From: Xanthobacteraceae bacterium
GTDB taxonomy: Bacteria > Pseudomonadota > Alphaproteobacteria > Rhizobiales > Xanthobacteraceae
Direction of reading: 5' to 3'
Assembly: GCA_019746135.1 (NCBI GenBank)
Contig: JAIESI010000112.1
Location: 1-64,000, forward strand
DNA length: 64,000 bases
In this document: in pieces, positions 8,861 to 19,681 of the stretch
How the letters are laid out: each line of letters begins with the position of its first letter
How positions within the stretch are numbered: the stretch's first letter is position 1
Position numbers and translations under genes: made by a program
Notes under the pieces: model-generated
Database searches by the model: none
What the model saw: the letters and a program-made list of their open reading frames with translations, nothing else
What the model was told of the DNA's origin: nothing

Positions 8861-9721
8861 TTACTTCTTGTCGAGCCGCTCGACCTTGGCGGTCTCGCGC
8901 AGCTTGGTGATGTAGTCGGCCTGCGCCCGGCGTGTCACATATTGTTCAACTTGTTCTTTGACCTGGTCGAAGGTCGGCGCCGGCTTGGTGCGCTTGTCCT
9001 CGACCTTGATGATGTGCCAGCCGAACTGCGACTTGACCGGCTCGGACACGTCGCCCTTGTTCATCTTGAACGCCTGATCGGCGAACTCCGGCACCATCTG
9101 GTCCTTGGTGAAATAGCCGAGGTCGCCGCCTTCGGCCGCGGCGCCGGGGTCCTTGGACTTCTGCTTCGCCATCTCGGCGAAGTCGGTGCCTTTCCTGATC
9201 TCGGCGAGGATCGTCTTGGCCTCGTCTTCGGTCGGCACCAGGATGTGGCGTGCGCGCACCTCCTGCTCGTTGCCCTGCTGCTTGACCGCCTCCTCGTAGA
9301 CCTTCTTCATGGCGGCGTCGGTGGCGGCGGCCTTGCCCTCCTGCACCAGCAGCATCTCCATCGCGAGCTTGTTGCGGATGAAGGCGATGCGGCTCTTGAA
9401 ATCCTTCTGGTCGGTGATCTTTTTGGCCTCGGCGGCCTTGGCGGCCACGATCACGTCGGCCACGTAAGCCACCAGCGCGTCGCGCTTGGCCGCGCCTTCA
9501 AGCTGCTGGACCTGCTGGCCCATGTCCTCCTCGGCCATCGCCAGATCGCTTTCCCGGATCTCGACGCCGGCGACCTTGGCGACCACCTTGTCGCTTTGCG
9601 CCTGGGCCTGGGCCGGGGCGACCGGCCAGGCAGCAACCAAAGCTGCCACCAGCATGGCGGCGAGGAAGGCGAACGCGCTCAAGCGCAGGGCGACCCCGCG
9701 GCTCTCGATCGGTCTGGTCAT
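8861..9721 (-). CDS. Periplasmic parvulin-type peptidyl-prolyl isomerase
   Basis: A 286-residue exported PPIase. The N-terminus (from ATG 9719-9721) has a basic region, a hydrophobic helix and an APAQAQAQ cleavage region. A SurA/PrsA-like N-terminal helical domain follows, then a rotamase domain starting VRARHILV and containing GGDLGYFTKDQMVPEFADQAF and SQFGWHIIKVED. Such proteins assist folding of secreted and outer-membrane proteins. It lies divergently beside secA, a meaningful pairing of export and folding functions. It is a PrsA/PpiC-type protein rather than SurA, as only one rotamase domain is present. Confidence 0.92.
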   Translation of the reverse strand: MTRPIESRGVALRLSAFAFLAAMLVAALVAAWPVAPAQAQAQSDKVVAKVAGVEIRESDLAMAEEDMGQQVQQLEGAAKRDALVAYVADVIVAAKAAEAKKITDQKDFKSRIAFIRNKLAMEMLLVQEGKAAATDAAMKKVYEEAVKQQGNEQEVRARHILVPTEDEAKTILAEIRKGTDFAEMAKQKSKDPGAAAEGGDLGYFTKDQMVPEFADQAFKMNKGDVSEPVKSQFGWHIIKVEDKRTKPAPTFDQVKEQVEQYVTRRAQADYITKLRETAKVERLDKK

Positions 9722-10034
9722 GACAATCCTTGCAATGTTGTGCCCGGCCAAAGAGCCAAGGGGCGGCGACTTGTCGCGCAATCGGTCCGGCTTGGCAACG
9801 AAAGATCGGCGGGGAAGTTCTAAACAGCGCGTGAAGGCGGAAACTGCCCGCCTTTTGAACGTTTTACGGCCGGAACCACACTAATTGACAAGGATTGCAC
9901 CCCCTCCTATGTCTCGAATGCCGCGCGGCTCTCCTCGAATGCTCGCTATCCCGTTGCAATTGCCCGAGAAGTGCCGCATTTCCCGCATGGATGGCCGCGA
10001 CAGCGGCTTGCCCAAGGCAAGGATTTGATCCGCA
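9722..10034. promoter_or_regulatory. Divergent parvulin/secA intergenic region
   Basis: This 313-bp gap between the divergent parvulin and secA genes contains no convincing ORF. It must carry both promoters and the secA leader. The only clear signal is the promoter-like pair at 9885-9913; the 120 bp between it and secA form a long possible leader in which I see no SecM-like arrest peptide. Confidence 0.6.
9885..9913 (+). promoter_or_regulatory. Putative secA promoter
   Basis: TTGACA (9885-9890), a 17-bp spacer, then TATGTC (9908-9913). The -35 is a perfect sigma-70 consensus, the -10 keeps TAT at its start, and the spacing is ideal. It points toward secA 120 bp downstream. Activity is inferred. 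Confidence 0.55.
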
Positions 10035-12842
<2,808 letters not shown>

Positions 12843-12866
12843 GCGGAGCCGTTGTCTGCCAATGAA

Positions 12867-12892
12867 AAAGCGCGGCCCTTCGGCCGCGCTTT
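12867..12892 (+). terminator. Intrinsic terminator of secA
   Basis: An 11-bp perfect stem AAAGCGCGGCC / GGCCGCGCTTT with a 4-nt loop (12878-12881), followed by GCTTTTTG. It may also serve the convergent Bug gene ending at 12923, since the A-run and T-run flank both sides. Confidence 0.85.
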
Positions 12893-12922
12893 GCTTTTTG
12901 CGCCGGTGTCCGGAGCGCTTGG

Positions 12923-13924
12923 CTATTGCTTGCGTTCCATGCCGAGAATCTTGGCGACCCGCGTCAGCGCCTCGCCCTGCTGCTTGAGCGTGGCGGCGAG
13001 CTCGGCAGGTCCGCCGGTGTTCATGTCCTGGCCTGAGGCGACGATCTTCTCGACCGCGGCAGGGTCGTTGGCTGCGGCGATCACGTCGGCGGCGATGCGC
13101 TCGCGCAATGCGAGCGGCATGCCTTTCGGTCCATAAAGCCCCGACGTCGTTTCCGTCACCAGCGTCGGATATCCGGTTTCCTGCACCGACGGCACGTTCG
13201 GGGTGATGGCGGCGCGCTTGCGGCCGCCCGCGCCCAGCACCCGCACCTTGTTGGCCTCGACCAACGGCCTCACCACCGCATAAGACGACAGCAGGAAGTG
13301 GATGCGCTGCTCGCCGAGGTCGCGACCGGCCTGCACCACGTCGCGATACGGCACCTTGGTCACGTCCAGGTTCTCGGACTTCAGGAACGCGCCGAGCGAG
13401 AACTCCGGCACGCCGGCCGCGCCGGCGGCGTGATATTTGCCCGGCTCCGCCTTGGCGCGTGCGACGAACTCCGAAACCGTCTTGAACTCGCTTGCGGCGG
13501 GCACGCTTGCCGCCACGACGGTGTCGCAGACCCGCGCGATCGGCGTGAGGTCGCGCTCCAGATCGTAGGGCAGCTTCTCCTGGGTGTAGGGATGCGCCAT
13601 GAACGACGCGCTCGACGCGTACAGCAGCACGTGATCGTCATTGGCCGCGGTGAAGGCGTTGATGGCGACGAGGCCGTCGCCGCCCGGCCGGTTCTCGATC
13701 ACCACCGGCTTGCCCCACTTGGCGCTGAGCCGCTCGGCGAGCAGGCGCGCCGCGATGTCGGTGGCGCTGCCCGCGCCGAACGGCAGGATCCACTTGACGC
13801 TGCGATCCGGCCAGGTTTGCGCTTGGGTTTGCGCTTGGGCTTGTGCCTGGCTCTGCGAACCCGAAAGCATCACGACCAGCGCAAGTGTCGTCGCGGCCGC
13901 AAGCCGGCAAAATTGTCGTCTCAT
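12923..13924 (-). CDS. Bug/TctC-family substrate-binding protein (copy 1)
   Basis: A 333-residue periplasmic solute receptor of the tripartite tricarboxylate transporter class. Signal peptide MRRQFCRLAAATTLALVVML, then a mature start rich in repeated Gln-Ala, then WPDRSVKWILPFGAGSATDIAARLL and VVIENRPGGDG, the family's ligand-loop signatures. Ligands are usually small carboxylates. No tctA or tctB is in the window. It belongs to the same subgroup as the receptor at 45302-46300 (both have an ANDDHVLL segment). ATG 13922-13924 was chosen because it opens directly on the signal peptide. Confidence 0.9.
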   Translation of the reverse strand: MRRQFCRLAAATTLALVVMLSGSQSQAQAQAQTQAQTWPDRSVKWILPFGAGSATDIAARLLAERLSAKWGKPVVIENRPGGDGLVAINAFTAANDDHVLLYASSASFMAHPYTQEKLPYDLERDLTPIARVCDTVVAASVPAASEFKTVSEFVARAKAEPGKYHAAGAAGVPEFSLGAFLKSENLDVTKVPYRDVVQAGRDLGEQRIHFLLSSYAVVRPLVEANKVRVLGAGGRKRAAITPNVPSVQETGYPTLVTETTSGLYGPKGMPLALRERIAADVIAAANDPAAVEKIVASGQDMNTGGPAELAATLKQQGEALTRVAKILGMERKQ

Positions 13925-14030
13925 TGGCGTCTCTCCTTGAACTGTGGGGCAGTTTAACGCGAGGGGGCAGCGGTCGTCATGGCTCGCGAACCTGCCCGGA
14001 CGTTTCGCCGCCGGCGGCCACGTTCCAGCA

Positions 14031-14059
14031 AAAAGCGCCGGACTCCGGCCCGGCGCTTT
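14031..14059 (-). terminator. Intrinsic terminator of the L,D-transpeptidase gene
   Basis: Stem AAAGCGCCG / CGGCGCTTT with a 10-nt loop, 21 bp past the stop at 14081; on the reverse strand it ends in a run of T (plus-strand AAAA at 14031-14034). Confidence 0.75.
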
Positions 14060-14080
14060 CGACCACAAATTCTGTAGCGG

Positions 14081-15658
14081 TTACCGGAACGCTGACCAGC
14101 GGCTGTCGAAGTTGCCGGACGGAACGACCGGCGCCGCGCCGCTCAGCCCGCTGCTGCCGGCGGGAGCCGTAGCGGCGGGAGCGCGCTGCGCAGCCGGTGC
14201 GGGCGGGAACGGATTGGACGCCGCCGGTGCAGGGATCGGCGCTTGAGCCTCGGCGGTCTTCACCGGCGCTTCGGCCGGCTTCGGACGGATCGCGCCGTTC
14301 GCCGCGGACGGAGCCGGCTGCGCGGGCTTCGCTGCGGCGGGCTTGGGCTTCGCCGCTTCGGCCGCCTTGGGCTCGTCCCTGCGAATGCCTACGAGCCGCG
14401 CCATGCGGTCGATCGCGCCGTCGCTCTTCTTCTCCGTCGCCTTGGTTTCGGCGGCCTTGGTCTCTGACTTCGACGCGAACAGGTTCGAGAAGAAGTTGGT
14501 CGGCTTGGCCGTCGTTTGCGGGGCGGACGAAGTCGTATCGGCAATCGCCATCTGCGGCGAAACCTCGCCGCTCGGATGCGCCGCCGGTGCTGCGCCCGCC
14601 ACCGCCGGCGCGTCGGAAAGCTCAGGGATGCGCGGCGGCCGCACGGTCGGCGGAATGGTGCCGGGCGGCGTCGAGGCGAGGAATGCGCTCGAGGGCGCGA
14701 CGCCGACCTGATTGCGCTTCACCGCGTCGACGAACACCGGGTGCATGCCGCCATCGGCATTGGTCTTGATCGGCGCGGTCGCCACGTTGCGGCGAACCAG
14801 CTCGGCGAACCTGGCGTCGTCGCGCTGCTCTTTCTGCTGCACGGCGGCCGCGATCTCGGCATCCACCTCGTAGACCGGGCACTTGGCTTGCGCGCTGAAC
14901 GTGAGCGCCCGCGACGGGTCGCCGGGCGACTGCGCGTCGAACACGTAACGCTTCTCGCAGACATTGACCCGGGGCTCGAGCTTTGAAACCTCGAAATGGT
15001 CGTAGCCCTTCTTCAGCATCTTCCAGAACGCGAGATGCGGACTGTTGCGATGCTTGGCCATGTTCTGCGGCGTCATCCGGAACGGATAGGCCTGAACCTG
15101 GAACGACTTCTGGCCGCCGAAGAACGAGTCGCGGCCGAGCGCGTAGATTTCCGAAATCTGCTCGTCGGTCATCGAGTAGCAGCCGCGCGACGAGCAGTCG
15201 CCGTGCACCATCAGTTGCGAGCCGGTGCGGCCGTGCGCGCGGTCGAAGGCGTTCGGATAGCCGAGATCGAACGACAGGTAATACGCCGAGTTCGGATTCA
15301 TCTGGCCGGGGGTGATGGTGTAGAAGCCCTCCGGCGCCTGACGGTCGCCTTCCTTGATCTTCGGCCCGAGCTCGCCGGACCAGCGGCAGATCGGATAGGC
15401 CTTGAGCAGCGCGAAGCGTCCGGAGCGATCCTGCTTCCAGACCTCGAGCTCGGACTCTTCCTTGAAGACGCGGACCAGGATCGGAGATTCCTTGTCCATG
15501 CTCTTGGACTCGATCTCCGCGACGAGCTTTGGCGGAAGCGGCCGGGCCGCCTTCTCGCTCATCGGTAGCACGCCGTCGGTGTTGCAGCCGGACAGCGGAA
15601 CAGCCACGCTGATCGCGGCGCATGCCAAGAGCGTGCGGACGAGCGGGCTTCGGTTCAA
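14081..15658 (-). CDS. L,D-transpeptidase (YkuD) lipoprotein with long low-complexity tail
   Basis: A 525-residue envelope protein. TTG 15656-15658 was chosen because a GGGGAG Shine-Dalgarno lies 6 nt upstream and it yields a lipobox signal ending PLSGC (Cys25). The YkuD-like domain holds the catalytic motif HGDCSSRGCYSM, as in L,D-transpeptidases that crosslink peptidoglycan or attach proteins to it. After about residue 280 the chain becomes a Pro/Ala/Lys-rich tail, probably a cell-wall spanning or disordered arm. Such large YkuD lipoproteins are typical of Rhizobiales. Exact acyl acceptor unknown. Confidence 0.87.
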   Translation of the reverse strand: MNRSPLVRTLLACAAISVAVPLSGCNTDGVLPMSEKAARPLPPKLVAEIESKSMDKESPILVRVFKEESELEVWKQDRSGRFALLKAYPICRWSGELGPKIKEGDRQAPEGFYTITPGQMNPNSAYYLSFDLGYPNAFDRAHGRTGSQLMVHGDCSSRGCYSMTDEQISEIYALGRDSFFGGQKSFQVQAYPFRMTPQNMAKHRNSPHLAFWKMLKKGYDHFEVSKLEPRVNVCEKRYVFDAQSPGDPSRALTFSAQAKCPVYEVDAEIAAAVQQKEQRDDARFAELVRRNVATAPIKTNADGGMHPVFVDAVKRNQVGVAPSSAFLASTPPGTIPPTVRPPRIPELSDAPAVAGAAPAAHPSGEVSPQMAIADTTSSAPQTTAKPTNFFSNLFASKSETKAAETKATEKKSDGAIDRMARLVGIRRDEPKAAEAAKPKPAAAKPAQPAPSAANGAIRPKPAEAPVKTAEAQAPIPAPAASNPFPPAPAAQRAPAATAPAGSSGLSGAAPVVPSGNFDSRWSAFR

Positions 15659-15914
15659 CGCAGACTCCCCCAAGATGGCGGCCGTGAACGGCATTCCCCG
15701 AGCCAAGATGCAAAATCGTTATCCCCTGGGGGGTGACTCTGCAAGGGCACGGCCAAAAAACCCAGACCCTGATTGAGCATGGCTAACGTGAACGAAGGGT
15801 AAAATTGTGGCCGAGAGCGCCGATTATCGCAAGTGATTCAATGGCCGAGTCGGGGCCGCCACAATTAACTCCGTCTGGGGATGAAACCGGGCGGTGCATG
15901 GGCCCCGTTGGCGG

Positions 15915-16874
15915 CTATTCCAGCCCGCGGCCGATGGCGAGGAACTTGTCCCGGCGCTGCCGCCGCACGCCGTCACGGCCGGTGCCCCGGAACTCGGCGA
16001 GTGCGTTCGCCACGGCCTCGCCGGTTGCGGCAATCGCCGCCGCGGGATCGCGGTGCGCGCCGCCGATCGGCTCGGTGACGATGGCGTCGATGATGCCGAA
16101 TTGGCTGAGGTCCGCCGCCGTGATCTTCATGTTGGTGGCGGCATCCTGCGCCTTGGTGGTGTCGCGCCACAGGATCGAGGCCGCGCCTTCGGGCGAGATC
16201 ACGCTGTAGATCGCGTGCTCGAGCATCAGCACCTTGTTGGCGGTGGCGAGCGCGACCGCCCCGCCCGAGCCGCCTTCGCCGAGGATCACCGCGACGTTCG
16301 GCACGCCGAGGTTGAGGCAGGCCTCGGTCGAGCGGGCGATCGCCTCGGCCTGGCCGCGCTCCTCGGCATCGATGCCCGGATAGGCGCCTGCGGTGTCCAC
16401 CAGCGCCAGCACCGGAATGTCGAAACGGTCGGCCATTTCCATCAGCCGCACCGCCTTGCGGTAGCCCTCTGGCCGAGCCATGCCGAAATTGTGCTTGAGG
16501 CGGCTTTCGGTGGTCGAGCCCTTCTCGTGGCCGATCACGCAGATGCTTTCGCCGCGGAAGCGGCCGAAGCCGCCGACGATGGCCTCGTCCTCGCTGAACT
16601 TGCGGTCGCCCGCGAACGGCACGAACTCGGTGATCAGCGCCGCGATGTAGTCGAGACAATGCGGCCGCTGCGGATGGCGCGCCACCTGGGTCTTCTGCCA
16701 CGGCGTCAGCCCGGCATAGAGATCGCGCAGCGCCTGCGCCGCCTTGTTCTCCAGCCGGCCGATGTCCTCGGCGATGTCGGCGGCTCCGGTGCCGGCCGCC
16801 TGCATCGCCCGCAGCTCCTCGACCTTGGCCTCGAGCTCAGCCACCGGTTTTTCGAAGTCGAGATAGCTGCGCAT
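15915..16874 (-). CDS. accA: Acetyl-CoA carboxylase carboxyltransferase subunit alpha
   Basis: A 319-residue AccA; with AccD it moves the carboxyl group from biotin to acetyl-CoA for fatty acid synthesis. MRSYLDFEKPVAELEAKVEEL at the start, the RHPQRPHCLDYI segment, PVLALVDTAGAYPG and GEGGSGGAVAL are diagnostic. ATG 16872-16874 is the normal start; the frame is open further upstream but without family resemblance. No accD in the window, as expected. Confidence 0.97.
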   Translation of the reverse strand: MRSYLDFEKPVAELEAKVEELRAMQAAGTGAADIAEDIGRLENKAAQALRDLYAGLTPWQKTQVARHPQRPHCLDYIAALITEFVPFAGDRKFSEDEAIVGGFGRFRGESICVIGHEKGSTTESRLKHNFGMARPEGYRKAVRLMEMADRFDIPVLALVDTAGAYPGIDAEERGQAEAIARSTEACLNLGVPNVAVILGEGGSGGAVALATANKVLMLEHAIYSVISPEGAASILWRDTTKAQDAATNMKITAADLSQFGIIDAIVTEPIGGAHRDPAAAIAATGEAVANALAEFRGTGRDGVRRQRRDKFLAIGRGLE

Positions 16875-17002
16875 TTGATGGAAATCTGGCCCTGGAACCG
16901 CTGCGGTTTCGGCCGTAACTGGCCTTTGGGCGGGTTTCAAGTCAAGCCACGCCGGCGGCGGAACCGTGTGACTTGTTAGGGCCGATTCGGTAAAGTGCCG
17001 GC

Positions 17003-17212
17003 ATGCTCGACAAGCCAAAACGACTGAGCAAAGCCGAGGTTGCGGAAGCGCGGCAGCGCCGGCTCGAAGCCATGAACCTTCAGGCAATCGAGGGCAACCC
17101 GCTGGATGCCGAGGACATCGCGATGTTCGAGATGTTCGAGCGCGAGGCTTGGTCGCACGAGCGCTGTATCGCTTACATTCTCGAACACGCCAAGACTTCC
17201 ACGGCCAAGTGA
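17003..17212 (+). CDS. Fic antitoxin, VbhA-like
   Basis: A 69-residue, helical, acidic-C-terminal protein directly upstream of and overlapping a fic gene (AAGTGA, stop 17210-17212). VbhA/FicA antitoxins block Fic active sites with an inhibitory helix of pattern [S/T]xxxE[G/N]. Here the segment LQAIEG (residues 26-31) keeps Glu and Gly but has Leu where Ser/Thr is expected. The spacing to the following acidic helix (DAEDIAMFEMFERE) matches the family. Assignment rests on context plus this motif, so it is good but not certain. Confidence 0.75.
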   Translation: MLDKPKRLSKAEVAEARQRRLEAMNLQAIEGNPLDAEDIAMFEMFEREAWSHERCIAYILEHAKTSTAK

Positions 17213-17781
17213 GCGGCGCAGACGATCCCTACGTCTATCCAGGTACGCGGACACTCAGGAATCGTCTCGGCATCGTCGACCCGGAAAAGCTTGAACGGGC
17301 GGAGCGCCGCCTGTCGGTGGAGCGCGGCAGGCAGGGTGTGCCGTCCGGGAGTTTCGACCTTGCGCACCTCCAGGCCATCCACCGTCACCTGTTCCAGGAC
17401 ATCTACGACTGGGCGGGCGAAATCCGTACGGTCGAGATCAGCAAGGGCGCGCAGCAATTTCAGTTTCGGCAATACATCCAAACCGGCATGGCGGATGTCC
17501 ACCGCCGGCTGGTGCGCTCGCGATTTCTCTCAGGGCTGTCCCGGGCGGATTTTGCCAATCAGGCGGCCGTCATTCTCGGTGACGTCAACTTCGTCCATCC
17601 GTTCCGCGAGGGAAACGGCCGGACACAGCTCCAGTATCTCAAGTTGCTGGCTGTGAAAGCCGGTCATCGGCTCGATCTCAGCCGTATCGACACCAAGCGT
17701 TGGGTCGAAGCGTCGCGAATCAGCCATGCCGCCAACGATGACCTGATGGCGCAACTCATTGCCGAATCGATCGTGGAATAG
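17209..17781 (+). CDS. Fic/DOC-domain toxin, FicT-like
   Basis: A 190-residue Fic protein. GTG 17209-17211 was chosen since it overlaps the antitoxin stop (GTGA). The core motif reads HPFREGNGRTQL, and the flap segment IRTVEISKGAQQFQF lies about 70 residues in. FicT toxins transfer AMP to proteins such as DNA gyrase and topoisomerase IV and stop growth. The second arginine of the canonical HPFx[D/E]GNGRxxR motif, which binds the ATP phosphates and the inhibitory Glu, is replaced by Leu, so activity may be altered. It converges on xerD. Confidence 0.88.
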   Translation: MSGADDPYVYPGTRTLRNRLGIVDPEKLERAERRLSVERGRQGVPSGSFDLAHLQAIHRHLFQDIYDWAGEIRTVEISKGAQQFQFRQYIQTGMADVHRRLVRSRFLSGLSRADFANQAAVILGDVNFVHPFREGNGRTQLQYLKLLAVKAGHRLDLSRIDTKRWVEASRISHAANDDLMAQLIAESIVE

Positions 17782-17784
17782 CGG

Positions 17785-18735
17785 TTACTTCTCCGCCAGC
17801 GGGTGCAGGTCGCGCACCAGGCTTTTCAGCCGCTCCTCCAGCACGTGGGTGTAGATCTGTGTGGTCGAGATGTCGGCGTGGCCGAGCAGCGTCTGCACCA
17901 CGCGCAGGTCTGCGCCGTTCTGCAGAAGGTGGCTGGCGAAGGCATGGCGCAGCACATGCGGGCTGACCTGCGAGGCCTTCAGGCCCGCGGCTGCGGCCAG
18001 CGCCTTCAGCTCGCGGGCGAAGTGCTGGCGCGTCAGGTGTCCGCTCTCGCCGAACGACGGGAACAGCCACTTGGTACTGTCTTTGGATTTGTCCGCTTGG
18101 ACCTCCTCGCGCAGCGCCAGATAGTCCTTCATGGTCTGCCGCGCGGCGTCGTTGAGCGGCACCAGCCGCTCGCGGCCGCCCTTGCCGCGGATCACCAGCA
18201 TGCGCTGGTCGCGCCGCGCGGCCGCCTCCGGCAGCGCCACCAATTCCGAAACGCGCAGTCCGGTCGCGTAAAGCACTTCAAGCAGGCACGCCATCCGCGC
18301 CGCGCGAAGCCGCTCGGATTTCGATTCCGACTGCATGGCGGCCTTGGCCTGGGCGAGCAAGCCGTCGACCTGCTTGACGCTCAAGACTTTCGGCAGGCTT
18401 CGTCCGCGCTTCGGCCCTTCGATCGCGGCTGCGGGATCGTCGCCGCGATGGCCCTCGCTGTAGAGGAAACGATAAAGCTGCCGGATCGCCGACAGCCGCC
18501 GCGCCACCGACGCGGGTGCAAGCTGCCGCGTCGCGAGCCGGGCGAGATAGCCGCGGAGCGCATCGCTGTCGGCCGTGGCGATGGCTTGTCTTGTCGCGGT
18601 GAGGGCGGCCGAGAAATCGGCGAGGTCGCGGCGGTAGGCGTCGAGGGTGTTGGCGCTCGCGCCGCGTTCGGCCGCGAGCATGTCCAGGAACAGCTCGATC
18701 AGGGTTTCGTTGCCGGCGGCTTTCGGGCGGGCCAT
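17785..18735 (-). CDS. xerD: Tyrosine recombinase XerD
   Basis: A 316-residue tyrosine recombinase that, with XerC, resolves chromosome dimers at dif during division. The SAM-like N-terminal domain (FLDMLAAERGASANTLDAYRRDL) is followed by the catalytic domain with Arg in ATGLRVSELV, Lys in RGKGGRERLVP, HxxR in SPHVLRHAFASHLL, His in LLGHADISTTQ and Tyr in IYTHV. All catalytic positions are intact. It lies upstream of the small membrane protein and divergently from aroK, the standard Rhizobiales arrangement. XerD rather than XerC is judged from this context. Confidence 0.93.
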   Translation of the reverse strand: MARPKAAGNETLIELFLDMLAAERGASANTLDAYRRDLADFSAALTATRQAIATADSDALRGYLARLATRQLAPASVARRLSAIRQLYRFLYSEGHRGDDPAAAIEGPKRGRSLPKVLSVKQVDGLLAQAKAAMQSESKSERLRAARMACLLEVLYATGLRVSELVALPEAAARRDQRMLVIRGKGGRERLVPLNDAARQTMKDYLALREEVQADKSKDSTKWLFPSFGESGHLTRQHFARELKALAAAAGLKASQVSPHVLRHAFASHLLQNGADLRVVQTLLGHADISTTQIYTHVLEERLKSLVRDLHPLAEK

Positions 18736-18751
18736 CAGGCGGGCCGCCGCG

Positions 18752-18901
18752 CTACCTGTTCTTCACGAACTTGTCGGGCGAGATGTTGACGGTGATCTCG
18801 CGCGGCTGCGGCTCGACATACTTGCTGAGCGCGGAGATGCCGGCATAGCCGCCCGCGCCCAGAAGGCCCACCACCAGCAGAAATCGGAACAAGCTCGGCA
18901 T
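18752..18901 (-). CDS. Small single-pass membrane protein, unknown function
   Basis: A 49-residue ORF with ATG 18899-18901. One N-terminal membrane helix (residues 5-24, LFRFLLVVGLLGAGGYAGIS) is followed by a short basic, presumably periplasmic tail (PQPREITVNISPDKFVKNR). Position between xerD and aroK, 16 bp upstream of xerD on the same strand, suggests co-transcription. I recognise no domain; the clean architecture and tight spacing support it as a real gene. Confidence 0.7.
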   Translation of the reverse strand: MPSLFRFLLVVGLLGAGGYAGISALSKYVEPQPREITVNISPDKFVKNR

Positions 18902-18988
18902 TTTGGCGCTCGGCAGCCGCGAATCGGCGGCGTTTACCTTTTCCCGGCCACGGTTTATGCCACCGCGGGTTTTCGATACAAGTATATC

Positions 18989-19681
18989 ATGTCGGACGTC
19001 GTCACGCACAATGCGGCCCAAACTGCGGCCAACGAGGCCGCGGCGCAGCCCGCGGCCTCGTCCGGCACCGCGCCTGGTGCCGCACTTGGCGCCGCAGTTG
19101 GCGCCTCGCCTGGCGCTTCTCTCGGCCCGGCGCTGGGGCGGCGTTCCATTGTGCTGGTCGGCATGATGGGTGCGGGAAAATCCTCGGTCGGGCGTAGGCT
19201 TGCGAACCGTCTCGGCATCCCGTTCGTCGACGCCGACATCGAGATCGAGAAAGCCGCCGGCATGACGATCACCGAAATTTTCGCGTCCCATGGCGAGCCG
19301 TATTTCCGCGCCGGCGAGGCGCGGGTGATCGCGCGGCTCCTGGAGGGCGGGCCACAGGTGCTCGCCACCGGCGGCGGCGCGTTCATGAACGCCGACACCC
19401 GCGCCAACATCCGCGCCAAGGGCGTCTCGGTCTGGCTGCGCGCCACGCTCGAGGTGCTGAGCCGCCGCATCAAGCGCCGCAACGACCGCCCGCTGCTGAC
19501 GACCGCCGATCCGGTGGAGACGCTGCGGCGGCTGATGGACGAGCGCTATCCGGTCTATGCCGAAGCCGATCTCACGGTGGAGTCGCGCGACGTGCCGCAT
19601 GAGGCGATCGTCGACGAGATCGTCGGGGGACTGCGCGGGCGCCTGCAAGCCGCGCCTTCCGGCGGGGACGTGCAGCCATGA
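18989..19681 (+). CDS. aroK: Shikimate kinase with Ala/Gly/Pro-rich N-terminal extension
   Basis: A 230-residue shikimate kinase (shikimate to shikimate-3-phosphate, chorismate pathway). Walker A is GMMGAGKSS, the shikimate site is FVDADIEIEK, YFRAGEARV and LATGGGAFM, and the lid contains NDRPLL. The first about 55 residues are an unusual low-complexity stretch made of repeated Gly-Ala-Ser/Pro-Gly-Ala units, encoded by imperfect 12-18 bp repeats, absent from E. coli AroK. ATG 18989 is the likely start; a later start would remove part of this extension. The stop overlaps aroB by 4 bp. Confidence 0.95.
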   Translation: MSDVVTHNAAQTAANEAAAQPAASSGTAPGAALGAAVGASPGASLGPALGRRSIVLVGMMGAGKSSVGRRLANRLGIPFVDADIEIEKAAGMTITEIFASHGEPYFRAGEARVIARLLEGGPQVLATGGGAFMNADTRANIRAKGVSVWLRATLEVLSRRIKRRNDRPLLTTADPVETLRRLMDERYPVYAEADLTVESRDVPHEAIVDEIVGGLRGRLQAAPSGGDVQP

